DNA of 64,000 bases from Paenibacillus sonchi (GCF_016772475.1 NZ_CP068596.1:124001-188000); one strand, 5' to 3'; positions 44,240 to 55,163 are shown, counted from the stretch's first letter. Notes: generated from the letters alone by a model not told the origin. Translations and numbers: made by a program.

Positions 44240-46231
44240 TCAAGCAGTCATCTGTATCCCATTTTCTTCAACGAACCTCTGCAGGGCTGAAAAATCCTCG
44301 GTTACATTTTTAAACGGCAAGGCATCTAACACTGTGTCACGATAATCCCTGTTAGCTGCAGTGCAAAGACGCGAGTCGAGAATGCTTAGTACACCTAAGT
44401 CACTTTCACTCCGAATCAGACGCCCTGTACCCTGCCTTAATCGAATGAGCATGTCTGGCAGAAAAATTTCCTTTTGTGGATCCTTGGATGTTGACGCTTT
44501 ATACTCGTACACAGGATCAGCTGGGACAGGGAAGGGTAACCGAAAAATGATAACCTGAGATAAGTCAGGCCCTTCTATATTAACACCTTCCCAAAAGACG
44601 CCAGTCCCGAGCAGTACCCCTTTGTTTGCTCGAAATTCCTCAATCACTTCATCCTGGGATGACCCTTCTTTTTGAACATGCAGTGACCAGGAGAGTTGTT
44701 CATTGCTTAGTTTTTCAAAGATGCATTTCATATCTTCCTTCGCAGAGAAGAGGACGAGCGTTCGACCCTGGGTAAGATCGCAAAGCTTGATCAGTTCTTT
44801 ATAAGCAGCTTCGAGATATGCCTCCTTATTCTCATGATTGTAGTAAGGAATACAGTCAGCGATGTATAGCATTGCGTGATTGTCATAATCAAAAGGTGAG
44901 ACCTGGCGGTCCATGTATTCCCCTATATAACCGAGAGTTTCGGTCATATAGGCGTACTGTTCATCCAACTTGTCTCCGCCTTGGCACAACGTCGCGGATG
45001 TTAAGACGACAGGAGTAGTGCCATTAAAGAGGGAGTACCGAAGAAGTTGACTAATCTCTTTGGGACAGATACTTATAGTAGCCACACGTTTGGAATTACT
45101 CGCCCAGATGATGTAGTTTTCCTCCACTCCGGCCAGTATATCGAATAGGTCGATCAATTCATTTATTTCCTCAATTGCATTGTCCACTTCCCGATCTTCC
45201 CGGGTAGTAATAATGGACAGGCCTATGTTAGTATCCCTTAGATACTGGGAGATCCGGTCATATGAAATTTTTTTCATCTCTGAAACTTTGATTCGATCAT
45301 TATCCTGCTTGGCCATGCAACGAAGGTCCTTTTCTACCTGCTTAAAAACATAATCACAGCACTCTTTCAGGAATTTAAAACGAGAGAAAAGGCTACGGTC
45401 TCCTGTATGCTTAATTAGAATCTGCAATGTGTTATCTAGGATGCGACAAGCGCTGCGCAGAGTGAATTCGACCGTTCTCGCATCTCTAACCTTCGATTCT
45501 AGGTTATGGGCTTCATCGATAACAATTAGAGCAGTGCGTTCTGTAATCAATCCTTTTGAACTTTCTTTTTTCTTAATAAGGTCTCGGATTAAAAGATCCT
45601 GGTTCACGATGATAAAATCGATATCTCCAACCCTAGCATTTATTTTGGTTCTCATATCATAGAAGGAGCAGATGTTTTTATAAAAACACCTTTCAAAAGT
45701 GCAGTTATTTACACAAACCTTTGACCATTCAGAATCATTTACTCCGCCCTGAATATCCGATCTTTCATGAAATTCCATGTCCATGATTCCTTGTATAATC
45801 GTAGAGAGAGTGGACTCCGTTTTATCTTTGGGATCAAAAAGCTCGGTAGCTCTGTGACGGCATGCATATTGTCCCATGCCTTTACCTACAACGGAGCGGA
45901 TCTTTACGAAGCCCAAACGGTTAGCAATTCTCCTCAAATCTTTGTGTATTTGTTCAGAAAGTTGTATAGAAGATGTCGCGATAATGATAGGTTGATTCAC
46001 CATGAAGTTAATGTAAAGGCTGGGAATGAGATAACCATAGGACTTGCCAATGCCGACACCAGCCTCGATCATGGCGTTTTCACCATTCAAGTATGCGTAA
46101 GCAATGTCCAAGGACATATCTTGCTGGCCTATACGATCTTTGAGTCCATAACTTTTGTAATTATTAAAAATTCTAAATATTGCATCAATAAGAGGCTTTT
46201 CCATCCCTTTCATTTTTTCCCGCTTCCGCAT
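44240..46231 (-). CDS. DinG/XPD-like superfamily 2 helicase
   Basis: 663 residues. Walker A EAGVGIGKS (57-64), DEAH box (239-242), and Cys at 124, 173, 177, 182 and 188 in the position of the Fe-S cluster of DinG/XPD helicases. The helicase C-terminal motifs VLLGTGVFWEGVNIEGPDL and RLRQGTGRLIRSESDLG are intact. The family unwinds DNA, R-loops or forks in the 5'-3' direction. The exonuclease domain of Bacillus-type DinG is absent. A second protein of the same type is encoded at 56710-58683. It stands alone, upstream of an IS630 remnant on the same strand. Confidence 0.85.
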   Translation of the reverse strand: MRKREKMKGMEKPLIDAIFRIFNNYKSYGLKDRIGQQDMSLDIAYAYLNGENAMIEAGVGIGKSYGYLIPSLYINFMVNQPIIIATSSIQLSEQIHKDLRRIANRLGFVKIRSVVGKGMGQYACRHRATELFDPKDKTESTLSTIIQGIMDMEFHERSDIQGGVNDSEWSKVCVNNCTFERCFYKNICSFYDMRTKINARVGDIDFIIVNQDLLIRDLIKKKESSKGLITERTALIVIDEAHNLESKVRDARTVEFTLRSACRILDNTLQILIKHTGDRSLFSRFKFLKECCDYVFKQVEKDLRCMAKQDNDRIKVSEMKKISYDRISQYLRDTNIGLSIITTREDREVDNAIEEINELIDLFDILAGVEENYIIWASNSKRVATISICPKEISQLLRYSLFNGTTPVVLTSATLCQGGDKLDEQYAYMTETLGYIGEYMDRQVSPFDYDNHAMLYIADCIPYYNHENKEAYLEAAYKELIKLCDLTQGRTLVLFSAKEDMKCIFEKLSNEQLSWSLHVQKEGSSQDEVIEEFRANKGVLLGTGVFWEGVNIEGPDLSQVIIFRLPFPVPADPVYEYKASTSKDPQKEIFLPDMLIRLRQGTGRLIRSESDLGVLSILDSRLCTAANRDYRDTVLDALPFKNVTEDFSALQRFVEENGIQMTA

Positions 46232-46722
46232 TTGATAAATGTCCTCAAGCCAGCTAATATTGATCGCCCCTTTACCAATGTTTTCTATAAATCTATTATA
46301 GCATATAAAAGTACGTATGTTCTCATGAACAATAAAAATAACACCATATATAGAAATAAAAATATGATAATGTATCTATATATTGATCATGGAGGCGAAG
46401 TGATCTATTTACATACACACCAAGATTACAGGTTGTTATCGAACGAAAAAAAGACTGGCGACCCCAAATCCGCCAAGGATCAGCGGTGAACTGGGAAGCA
46501 GAAATCATCGCGCTTGCAGTTCACCACACGCTGGAAAAAGTCGATTAACTTTTCAGCTAAAGGCGGATCTTTGTGCGGCGCTGTATCGTTTTGTCAGGGA
46601 ACAGGAAGCGTACACACCCTGCTGGTTGTTTGGTGGACAGGTGAACCTCGGAACCGTGCACTCGGAGTAAACCTGTTCCTGGAAGTGGTTGGCATCCAAG
46701 AGAGCGTCGACAAAGGATCTGC

Positions 46723-46753
46723 GTGCTGCCTGAGCCAAATGGCCAGGCAGCAC
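46723..46753. repeat. perfect 10-bp stem hairpin
   Basis: GTGCTGCCTG (46723-46732) and CAGGCAGCAC (46744-46753). No T tract follows, so it is not a clear terminator. The 46270-46850 stretch around it holds no gene I can support. Confidence 0.45.
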
Positions 46754-46857
46754 CAAGTTATGCTGGTTGCGATGTCAATCGAGGTCTCAATATCGTTGCG
46801 GTATTTTTTAAAGAATATTGCGGATCATATATATTATTAAATGAAGAGGTAATACCA

Positions 46858-47196
46858 ATGAGAAAGGGCTTTTTGGTTTTAATCATGCTTTGCTTTACTA
46901 TGATCTTTACCCCAGGTTTTAGTCATCCAAAAGCAGAAAATAAAGATGCTATTGCTGAATTACAGGAATTTCCAACGAGATTTTTGCATAAAGAGATCAA
47001 CAATGCTATATACGAAAAATATGGTACAGATTGGATTTTCAATCCTGTGAAAGTCTGTGGAGTAAAGGAACATATTTTTATTGAAGGAGTCCTACACCGA
47101 AGAAATAAAGTTAAAAACATTAAGATTAACCTTCAGAAACAAATATCCGAGTATAAGATGATTGATATATCAGAAGTATCAGCCAAAGAAAATTAA
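46858..47196 (+). CDS. small exported protein (112 aa)
   Basis: ATG after ATGAAGAGGTAATACCA. Signal peptide (KGFLVLIMLCFTMIFTPGFS). The mature part has a charged core with one Cys and a Lys-rich segment; family not recognised. Possibly linked with the large unknown genes that follow 100 bases later. Confidence 0.55.
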   Translation: MRKGFLVLIMLCFTMIFTPGFSHPKAENKDAIAELQEFPTRFLHKEINNAIYEKYGTDWIFNPVKVCGVKEHIFIEGVLHRRNKVKNIKINLQKQISEYKMIDISEVSAKEN

Positions 47197-47302
47197 AGTT
47201 GTAGAATGCCTTTCCGGATGCGGATTGGTAAGTGATCCGTAGGCCTGGTACCATCAACTGCAGGGCTATTACCGTCCACGCTCAGTCTCCTTACCTTATT
47301 TT

Positions 47303-49360
47303 ATGGATGCCTTGTTAACCGCTGAACAGGATGTCGGGTATGACTCAACTGGGAATATCTCAGCTAGCGCCATTCAAGTTTTTCATGTCAAAGGTTCTCC
47401 GTTTTCCCTGGATCAAAATGAAATCCGAGTCCACCCGCCTAACAACAGCAAAGGGAATTTTGGAAATATTCTGCCGCATTTGACCGTCACCAGAACGGGT
47501 ATGCTGTGGGAGAAGAAGCTTAATCTTCCTGACAACGCCGGGGAGAACCTGCCTTGGCTTGCGCTGCTTATGCTCAGGGAAAGCGAATGGCCTGGAGACG
47601 GTAAGCCGATGAAGGGAACAGTCAATCAGTTTCAGCATAGTTCGGATACAACTCTCTACATCCCTCAACTAGAGGATGTGCTTTCGGAAGAAGCGGATAC
47701 ACTCTGTCAATATATCGAAATTACGGTCCAGCAGTTCCAGGAACTCATGCCGGACACGGACATCCATTCTCGAGGCCTCCGTTATTTTGTCGGCGCACGT
47801 ACTAATCAAACAGATGAATCTCAGGGAATGTCTGTGATCACGGCGCACCGCTTCCCGCAAGTCGATCAGGACAAGAAGGACGGTAACCAGTTCAGAGTGT
47901 ACCTGGTCTCCCTCGAAGGCTTAGAGTGTTGTCTCCAAGACAAATGGCCTTCAGGGATAGTAAAGGTTCGAATGCTGTGTTTGTATCACTGGTCGTTCAC
48001 TTCAATTCCTAGCAATGGTGAGAGTTTTCATGAATTGATGGAACAGTTACTTCAACATACCTCTGGAAGCGATACCTGGCTGAGATATCCGCAGCTCATG
48101 CAGACAAGCGGAATTGAGCACATCGAGAACAGACGAAACGATGGTTATGTGCCGCATGTCTATCATACGAGATCGGGAGAGGAGACGCTTGCTTGGTACC
48201 GAGGACCGTTCGTACCCGTAAGCAATCCGCCCGAGCCAGTTATTAAATCCAGCAATACTTCCCAAGAAGCGATGGTTTATGACGGTGAGTATGGGACGTT
48301 TGATCTTTCCTATGCCGTAGCTTTCGAATTGGGGAGATTAATGGCTTTGGCCGATACCCAGTTTACAGTCAACCTCATGAAATGGAGGAAAAATCTGACC
48401 TCTTTATTTACCAAACATTACTTAACGGACGATGATGATACCCAAATCAACGATCGGTTTGAAGACATATTTTCAAATTCAGATTGGGCTAATAATGTGC
48501 AGAAAGCGCTCAAATATAATACCGAACAAACTGTCTTGACTCAAAAGCGAGTGGCTTGGAGAAGGGAAAGCCGCAGGCACAGACCGAACCCAATTAAAGT
48601 CATCGAACGGATAATGGACCGCAGGGATCTTTCATACTTTAACACCTTACGTTCAAGTGAGGAACAACAGAAGGTTACTGATTGGATCAGCGAAGCGGCC
48701 GAACATGTGGATATCCCGCTCTCACACATGGTACCTATGGATCAGATGCTACCCACCGAACATATGAGAGTGTTCCGGATCGATCCATCATGGATCCGTT
48801 TTTTTATCGAGGGAGCGACAAGTATCGGCGTGCAAACCAAGTTTGATGTATTCATGAATCAGAGGATTCGAAATGTAGCGACGCCTGGAACAGAACATCT
48901 TTTTGGTATGCTGTTAAGATCCGCGCTGGTTTCCGGCTGGCCTGCGCTACAGATTAAAGGCTATAACGATCATGGTGATGATGCTGGCACGGAAAACCCT
49001 CTGCGGCTGCAGGAGCAAGTTATGTTGACGATTTTTCGGGAAGTCCCGAAGAGAATCACAATTACGGAACCCCATGAAGGACTCAGCTACGGGATGAATG
49101 ATGAAGGAACTATCACGGTCAGACATATTGAACCTCGCCAGATCGGAGACATTGTCAATGATAGCACAGGGCAACCGGTGAAAGTCCCCATCAAGAATTA
49201 TATTGATCCAAACAATGGAGTCCTGAACGCTAATGAATGTATGTCTGAGCTGATTCGTAACATACCCGAGGCCACAGATGATGACCAGTGGATGCCGACT
49301 CACTTTAACCTGCAATTACTGAACGGAGCCGATCAAGGCGTATTTGAAATTCAACCCTGA
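47303..49360 (+). CDS. large unknown protein (685 aa), N terminus uncertain
   Basis: The ATG at 47303 has no ribosome site, and the same frame is open back to 47240 and reads like protein (WYHQLQGYYRPRSVSLPYF), so the real N terminus may be upstream or lost. The protein is soluble and has no signal peptide or membrane segment; blocks such as HLTVTRTGMLWEKKL, VFRIDPSWIRFFIEGAT and FRLQEQ-like stretches are not ones I can assign. It is followed within 20 bases by another giant protein and they look like one functional pair. I do not know the function. Confidence 0.6.
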   Translation: MDALLTAEQDVGYDSTGNISASAIQVFHVKGSPFSLDQNEIRVHPPNNSKGNFGNILPHLTVTRTGMLWEKKLNLPDNAGENLPWLALLMLRESEWPGDGKPMKGTVNQFQHSSDTTLYIPQLEDVLSEEADTLCQYIEITVQQFQELMPDTDIHSRGLRYFVGARTNQTDESQGMSVITAHRFPQVDQDKKDGNQFRVYLVSLEGLECCLQDKWPSGIVKVRMLCLYHWSFTSIPSNGESFHELMEQLLQHTSGSDTWLRYPQLMQTSGIEHIENRRNDGYVPHVYHTRSGEETLAWYRGPFVPVSNPPEPVIKSSNTSQEAMVYDGEYGTFDLSYAVAFELGRLMALADTQFTVNLMKWRKNLTSLFTKHYLTDDDDTQINDRFEDIFSNSDWANNVQKALKYNTEQTVLTQKRVAWRRESRRHRPNPIKVIERIMDRRDLSYFNTLRSSEEQQKVTDWISEAAEHVDIPLSHMVPMDQMLPTEHMRVFRIDPSWIRFFIEGATSIGVQTKFDVFMNQRIRNVATPGTEHLFGMLLRSALVSGWPALQIKGYNDHGDDAGTENPLRLQEQVMLTIFREVPKRITITEPHEGLSYGMNDEGTITVRHIEPRQIGDIVNDSTGQPVKVPIKNYIDPNNGVLNANECMSELIRNIPEATDDDQWMPTHFNLQLLNGADQGVFEIQP

Positions 49361-49376
49361 AAGGAGTACTTGTTCC

Positions 49377-52274
49377 ATGTTGAAGAATGGATTGTGCGTG
49401 CCTATGCTGCTGGATGCGCTTGTAGTGAACGATTATATCCGGCAAAACCGGCCTTTTCGGAGGCATCGAATGGATTATGCTATGCTGGATCAGTGGGACT
49501 CTCCTGAGCCGCCTCCTTTCGGAGATCTGGAAGACGACTTCCGCAATAATCCGGACAATAACGGGATTTACTTGCAGTGGGAATTGCCAAGCGGATTCAC
49601 TCAAGTCATTTTGTCAAAGGACAAGCCGGATATTCGTTATCCGCTAGTTCCCAACCGCTGGCTGATTACCCGTAAGCTACATGGAGTTGATAGCTCCCCG
49701 TATGACGAATCGTGGATTGTTGTTAGCGATAAATTATGGCGTATTTCGTCAAAGGGCAGTCCCTATAGAACCCTCAATGAGGATTTTGAACGATTAAATT
49801 CCATCGGAGAGAAGAAGCGGTTAGAAGATTGGGAGGAGCTGCGTTTTCCCTCAGACTTGTTTTTAACAGCCGACGGTTGCGGCGACTTCACCTTCTCGGC
49901 TTTTCAACCGGGTAATGAAAATGTTTTCTCTATCCATGATCGGTTGGAGGGTATTCCGGCAGATACTGAAGTCGATCTCAATTATACGGTACTGGGGTGG
50001 TTCTCCAGTTCTCATGAAGATCCGTTACATCATGTTCGTTCGCGGGAGCAGCTACTGTCGATATTGAATAGGTATCAATGGGTGATCGATGATTCCGGTC
50101 AACTCCCTCGCCGAACCTTGCTGAAGGGAAACATTGAGCAGGTCCGTTGGGTCAGATCTGGCGACCCTGCCCGTACGCCACGTAATGAGAACCCCAATCA
50201 TACGGTGACGATTGGTATGACATCAACCGACGCAATATGTGAGTTAATGGGAAGTATCAGTGGATCAAACTCCCAGTCATTTAGTCAACTGCTGGAAGTC
50301 TTTCTGTATGGACAGTTGGACGCACTGGGAGAGGCAGGAGGGGAGGAAACGATTGATGATGTTATTCATAAAACGGGCTTCCGCAGCTCACGCGGTGGTA
50401 TTGTGTGGAAACTGGTTGACCGGAAGGAGTCTCAAGAACTACGCCCTCCTGCAGCTGTTACTCAGACGGATGATAGCTTTCAACTTCGTCATTTGTTAGC
50501 ACAGCTTAATGTTCTTCAGCTTGCACTGGACGAAACATGCCGCAACGTATCTACCAGACAGCAGCAACTCTACGAAGCCTGGTGGAAATGGAAGAAGAAA
50601 TGCCGTAGAGACGGATGTGCGGAGGCGGTTCAATTATCCAGGTTATTTGAAACCTTAGACGACCAGCTTGGGCAGCGAGATCGGCTGTCTGAGGATGTTA
50701 AGGAATTCGTGGCTATAATCAACGACCATCTGACTCAAACAGGGAGCACAAAGCAATTAACATGTGAGGATATGCCCCGTTTTTGGTCGCCGAGTGATCC
50801 TGTGGTGTTGATCTCCGGTTACCACAAACAATTGAATCTGCCAGCGCGTCCAAATATCAATTGCGTGGTCTATGAATTTAGCGAAAACTTTACCGAAACA
50901 TCAGCAGGAAAGTTGCCTGAGTTTGTGTCCGAGGGTCTTTTGCTCCCCATCCCCGATGAAAGAAAGCAGATTTGGGAGCAACCCTGGAAACCGCTTTTTT
51001 TGGAGTGGGAGGCAGAGTGGACAGCGATACCTTACACAAGCGCCAATTGGCAATTCGACGGACGAGAGCTGCGTTGCGCCGATCACCCAACAATGCAACC
51101 GTCTCAAACCTTTTGCGGCCGTACCTATTTGGGAGCACACTCCGCATTCTCAATCAAAGATAGGCTGCAACACTATGTGGACCATCATCCGGAACCGATC
51201 AGCATTCCATTAATGCTTAGAGAATTCATTGCAGGCATGGAAGAGTGGGATGTTCTGTCACAGACACTTGGTGGGCTACATCGTCAACTTTTGCAACACA
51301 ATCCCCAAATGCATCCCATCCCTATAGGGGAGGAGGCGGAGGATATGGCCCCTCTGCTGGAAAACCAAAGCACAGCCATGCCCTTTGCAGCCAGTATTTT
51401 GGACAGCAGTCGGGAGTCTTTGTTCCAACCGATCCGCAGCGGTCACCTTAAGCTGAAACGACTGGCAATAGTCGATGCTTTTGGACAAGTTGAGGAGATT
51501 GAGATGCCCTTAACGCCGACCTTCATTGCCGAATCCTTGCGCACCGACAGCGAAACGCTGGGCATTGCAGAACTGAAGCCGCGTATTGTTCAAGGTGCCC
51601 GGCTTCAGTTTCACTGGGTGTCGTCCGAACGTGATGAAGATGAGTTGAACATGTCTCCAGAGGCACAGCCCGTTTGTGGATGGGTACTTCCGAACCATTT
51701 GGACAGGGGGCTGACGATATATGATCCGTACGGTAAGATCCTCGGGGAAGTGAGGTTAAATGGACGGGTGGGATCTCCGGGAACGACTGTTTGGGAACCT
51801 GCTCCCGAAGTTGTTTCCTTGTCTGATCTTGCTTGGCGCGAGCGCAACCGGCATTTGGAGCGTTTCATCCATGGTCTGACCCATGCGCCGGACCAGGGCG
51901 GAGCATTAAGCGCATTATTGCCAGCGATTGATGAGACGTTGTGGGTGATTAACCCAAAGGGGCGTTCATTCGACAAATCGTTAAGCGTCTTAATTGGCAG
52001 GCCCCTTGTTCTGGCCAGAGTTAAGTTATCTTTGGAGTTGGATGGAGAATACTTATTTCATCCTAAACACTTCCCACTGTTTCGCAACCGCCCAGATTAT
52101 GTAAAGAAGAAATTTAAAGTAAAACTGGGCAACCTGTACTCTCCAAAGGATGGGTTAATTGGTTACTATTTAAACGACGATTATACAAAGTTCTATTGCG
52201 TTCACAAATCCAATCGAACTAATTCGCCATATCTGGAGGAGATTGGAGAAGCTTCTTTTTTGAGTTACCACTGA
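49377..52274 (+). CDS. very large unknown protein (965 aa in this frame), C terminus frameshifted
   Basis: ATG after GAAAGGAGTACTTGTTCC, 17 bases after the previous gene. Soluble, with a long helical middle (about 380-460) and blocks such as IRYPLVPNRWLITRK, ESWIVVSD and YTVLGWFSS that look like repeated globular parts. The frame ends in EASFLSYH; with one more T in the T6 run at 52256-52261 it continues as EASFFELPLTNRPIYATLLF and on to 52654 (about 1,090 residues). Large size and pairing suggest a structural or toxin-delivery role, but this is a guess. Confidence 0.65.
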   Translation: MLKNGLCVPMLLDALVVNDYIRQNRPFRRHRMDYAMLDQWDSPEPPPFGDLEDDFRNNPDNNGIYLQWELPSGFTQVILSKDKPDIRYPLVPNRWLITRKLHGVDSSPYDESWIVVSDKLWRISSKGSPYRTLNEDFERLNSIGEKKRLEDWEELRFPSDLFLTADGCGDFTFSAFQPGNENVFSIHDRLEGIPADTEVDLNYTVLGWFSSSHEDPLHHVRSREQLLSILNRYQWVIDDSGQLPRRTLLKGNIEQVRWVRSGDPARTPRNENPNHTVTIGMTSTDAICELMGSISGSNSQSFSQLLEVFLYGQLDALGEAGGEETIDDVIHKTGFRSSRGGIVWKLVDRKESQELRPPAAVTQTDDSFQLRHLLAQLNVLQLALDETCRNVSTRQQQLYEAWWKWKKKCRRDGCAEAVQLSRLFETLDDQLGQRDRLSEDVKEFVAIINDHLTQTGSTKQLTCEDMPRFWSPSDPVVLISGYHKQLNLPARPNINCVVYEFSENFTETSAGKLPEFVSEGLLLPIPDERKQIWEQPWKPLFLEWEAEWTAIPYTSANWQFDGRELRCADHPTMQPSQTFCGRTYLGAHSAFSIKDRLQHYVDHHPEPISIPLMLREFIAGMEEWDVLSQTLGGLHRQLLQHNPQMHPIPIGEEAEDMAPLLENQSTAMPFAASILDSSRESLFQPIRSGHLKLKRLAIVDAFGQVEEIEMPLTPTFIAESLRTDSETLGIAELKPRIVQGARLQFHWVSSERDEDELNMSPEAQPVCGWVLPNHLDRGLTIYDPYGKILGEVRLNGRVGSPGTTVWEPAPEVVSLSDLAWRERNRHLERFIHGLTHAPDQGGALSALLPAIDETLWVINPKGRSFDKSLSVLIGRPLVLARVKLSLELDGEYLFHPKHFPLFRNRPDYVKKKFKVKLGNLYSPKDGLIGYYLNDDYTKFYCVHKSNRTNSPYLEEIGEASFLSYH

Positions 52275-52654
52275 CGAATAGACCGATCTATGCGACTTTG
52301 CTTTTTGATCCAGGTGCATCGATTTTCTCCTATACAGACGTGGTTCCAGCCAAAGCACTGAACTTGCCGGAAAAATACTATACCCAAGCGTTACAACGAA
52401 TGGAAGTCTTCTTCCGGGTCGGACCTGTACTTACAACTGTACTTGAGCGAACGCCCGATGCCAGTCGTATCATCATGCCGACGCCGCATTTGACCTCCGG
52501 AGAGTGGACCTGGTTTGAAAGAAGTCGCACGGATGAAAACAATTGGGAGCCTATGATTCCGGTAGACGAGGAGCAGAAGGAACTGCCTAGCCGAGAAGCT
52601 CCTACAATAAGAGATGGGCTGCTGCGGCTTAAGCTCGGCGAAACACAGTCATAA
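52264..52654 (+). pseudogene. C-terminal continuation of the large unknown protein
   Basis: Open frame of about 130 codons with no ribosome site of its own; encodes TNRPIYATLLFDPGASIFSY and later MPTPHLTSGEWTWFERS. It rejoins the 965-residue protein after a single T insertion, so it is best read as its lost tail. Confidence 0.7.
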
Positions 52655-52659
52655 TAGTC

Positions 52660-53670
52660 CTAGATGTTTGAATTAACGCATCGGTAAGTAGAGCGTATCT
52701 GTCCGTCAATACCAAGCCCAAAAGGTAATAGGAGCGATAAAGACGTAGAGGGAGGAGAAACGAGAAGGGGCGCTTAGAGTTGGGTGGCGGCTAGACCCTC
52801 ATATGAAGGAGCGGGTCATGGCTACGTCTGCTTGATCCGCGGCAGCGCGGCTGGAGAGCGAGGAAGTAAAACATCGCGCGGCCAAGGAACCACGAAGGGC
52901 GGTAGGGAACGTTAACGGTCGGATCGCGGCAGGAGGACGTGCCAAGTGGCTACGTCCTCTTAGTCCGTGACAGCACTGCAGCGGACGCTGCTGACAGTCC
53001 GGGGAGAATCATCCGAATGCAGCCGGATCGCCGATAGAGCGCGCATAGGTACCAGGACGCCATCAATTCGCTCTGGAAGGAAGGCAATAAAAGAGGCCGG
53101 CGCGTCGCTGGGTAACTAGAAAAGGCGAGAGTTAATAGGAAAGTCAGTGGGAGCCGGGCCAGCTCGGAGAACAATGTGGGGGACCTCCTCTTTTTCAGCT
53201 TCAGCGGTCTGCGCCTCTACGATCACCGCAGTACGGATCGGGCGCAGCAAAATTGACGGCGCACGGCCTTATTGTCAACAGGTCTGGTTCGGCGCAGACC
53301 TCCCGGACGCCACACCTTCTATTGCATGCCTAGGCATCTGGAACATTAACACTGGGAAAATATCAAGGGCAGCCGGTCGAAAGTGCATGCAATAGAAACG
53401 AGGCGCTCGTACTATAAGGAAAGAACACGCGTTGGACGAAGGGTTTCTTTTGGACAGAACGATACGGGAACATAAGTTCTTATTCAGACATATGTACAAA
53501 ATACGCCTTTTGTGTATATGTTGACAAAGACTAATTCTAAATCATCTGCCGGACACCTAGCTTGCTTGCGAGTCGTCGTCTCTTGTCAAACATTATACTG
53601 TTGACGCACTTATAAAATATTAAACTGGGGTAGGCCGTACTTTTATATTTATGTGCCCTGACTCGGAAGA
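52660..53670. other. gene-less stretch
   Basis: GC-rich, stop-rich sequence with no supported gene. A 13-base inverted pair TTCTATTGCATGC (53317-53329) and GCATGCAATAGAA (53385-53397) frames a 55-base gap. Confidence 0.35.
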
Positions 53671-53677
53671 AGCAAAC

Positions 53678-53717
53678 ATAAAGGACATCGTGCCGAATTG
53701 GCCCGATGTCCCTTTAT
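53678..53717. terminator. terminator of the PLD-like gene
   Basis: ATAAAGGACATCG (53678-53690) and CGATGTCCCTTTAT (from 53704) form the stem, just past the stop of the minus-strand gene. Confidence 0.7.
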
Positions 53718-53723
53718 ACATTA

Positions 53724-54472
53724 TTAGAACTGTTTTTTGAACAAGCGCATAAATTCATCAGCAAATTTTTTTACATAGTCTTTGTCTAATGCTGTTGCAA
53801 GTGTTTCCTCATTATGATTTGCAGTTGGTGTCCAATTATAAGAGCCATGCATTACATAATCCAAATCAATGATACAGAACTTATCGTGCATTCGGTTATA
53901 ATTGTTCCACCCATGCCTCGAAATAACAGTTAACTCAAAATTAGCTTTTAAATTGGGAAGCAATTTGCTATTTGTTTCTTCATCAGAGATTGCGATACGG
54001 ATGTTAAGTCCCTCTTCTTTTTCTTCAGCAACTCATCGTATATGGTTTTATTGGTAAACCATGCAACCGCTGCCCATATTAGAAATCTTGCATCTCGAAT
54101 TCCTTGAATAATTGTTTCTTCAATTTCCGAGAAAACAACATCATGTTCCCTGTCTTCCTGAGTTTCTGAATAAAGCATTTGAGGCTTAATAAGAGTGGAA
54201 CCTAAAGCATAATCATCAGATTCTTCGTATACATATCCTACTAAACCAGCTATATGATCTTTTAATTTGTTCGCTTCATTTATCAAGGGGATAGGTACTC
54301 TTAACTCTACATCTTCATAATGCTGTCCTGGACGTATAGCAAAAGCATATTTAGCAATTGAATTTACTTTTGAACGCCTGATAATTGGTAGTATTTTATC
54401 TCTATGTTCTTTAAATTTCTCATCAAATTTTAGTGTCTCGATCATTGTATTCACAAAAACCTGATAATCCAT
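53724..54472 (-). pseudogene. phospholipase D-family protein split by a one-base deletion
   Basis: Two frames (54472 down to about 54020, then to 53724) form one protein of about 250 residues. The C-terminal frame has the HKD catalytic motif HDKFCIID and GSYNWT of the PLD superfamily, as in PLD-like nucleases. Adding one A to the A5 run (plus strand T5 at 54018-54022) rejoins KKKEEGLNIRIAIS with SKLLPNLKANF. The upstream half is helical and ends in AVAWFTNKTIYDELL. A single HKD motif suggests a dimeric nuclease or lipase. Confidence 0.75.
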
Positions 54473-54539
54473 AAATACCCCCACATCACACCAATATTTT
54501 CTATAACTAATTTATCAGATTATATCATCGCGGTATTAC

Positions 54540-55160
54540 GATATCAATTTAATGAAGGAAGTTTTTGTATGAATGAAAAGGATAACTATCTGAAAAACGC
54601 AAAGCTTTCCACCGAACAGAAGCCTAATATTGCTACGCTACCCACTTTACTAGGCGTGATCAAAGTTGCAGATCGTACCCGACTCCGGACGGGCGCCGTT
54701 GTCCGTTCGGAGTTATGCGGAACTGCCACCGCTGTTTGCCGGGGTGTACGAAGATGCCGCTGGCGCAGGTCATTCCGCTAGGCTGCAACCATCTGCGCGG
54801 ATGGTTGCAGCCGGTTCTGATCATTCCAACGGTCCGTCGCAATCTGCCAACAGGTGAGCGGAGTGGTCACCTGTTGTGGTTGTCTCATGACATCCGCTTG
54901 CAAGTGGGTGAGTTGAAGCCGCCGTTTACTCCGGTCTGTGGCCGTTCCATCTCCAAATGTGAATAGGCGGCACGTTAGCAATATGGGGAAGATTATTCAC
55001 GCTTCGGCGTTGCATGAATAGAAGTTCTTTTACAAGTGCAAGGTCAACATTTACGGCATATCCATCAACCATCATTTTGCGGATAAGTCACTAAGCTAGG
55101 TCATACCCCTGCATCCAGCATGCTGCTGAAAAGCGCATTGCCACCCAAATTCGATCTCTT
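54540..55160. other. gene-less stretch with two perfect hairpins
   Basis: GGCTGCAACCATC (54781-54793) pairs with GATGGTTGCAGCC (54800-54812), and CAACAGGTGA (54848-54857) with TCACCTGTTG (54867-54876). Neither is followed by a T run. No supported gene. Confidence 0.4.
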
Positions 55161-55163
55161 TCA

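Noticed and set aside
46514..46840. 108-residue plus-strand protein
   Set aside because: No ribosome site and a perfect hairpin inside; composition does not look like a gene.
53147..53499. Small genes on either strand
   Set aside because: GC-rich, without ribosome sites or recognisable product; overlapping frames in both directions.
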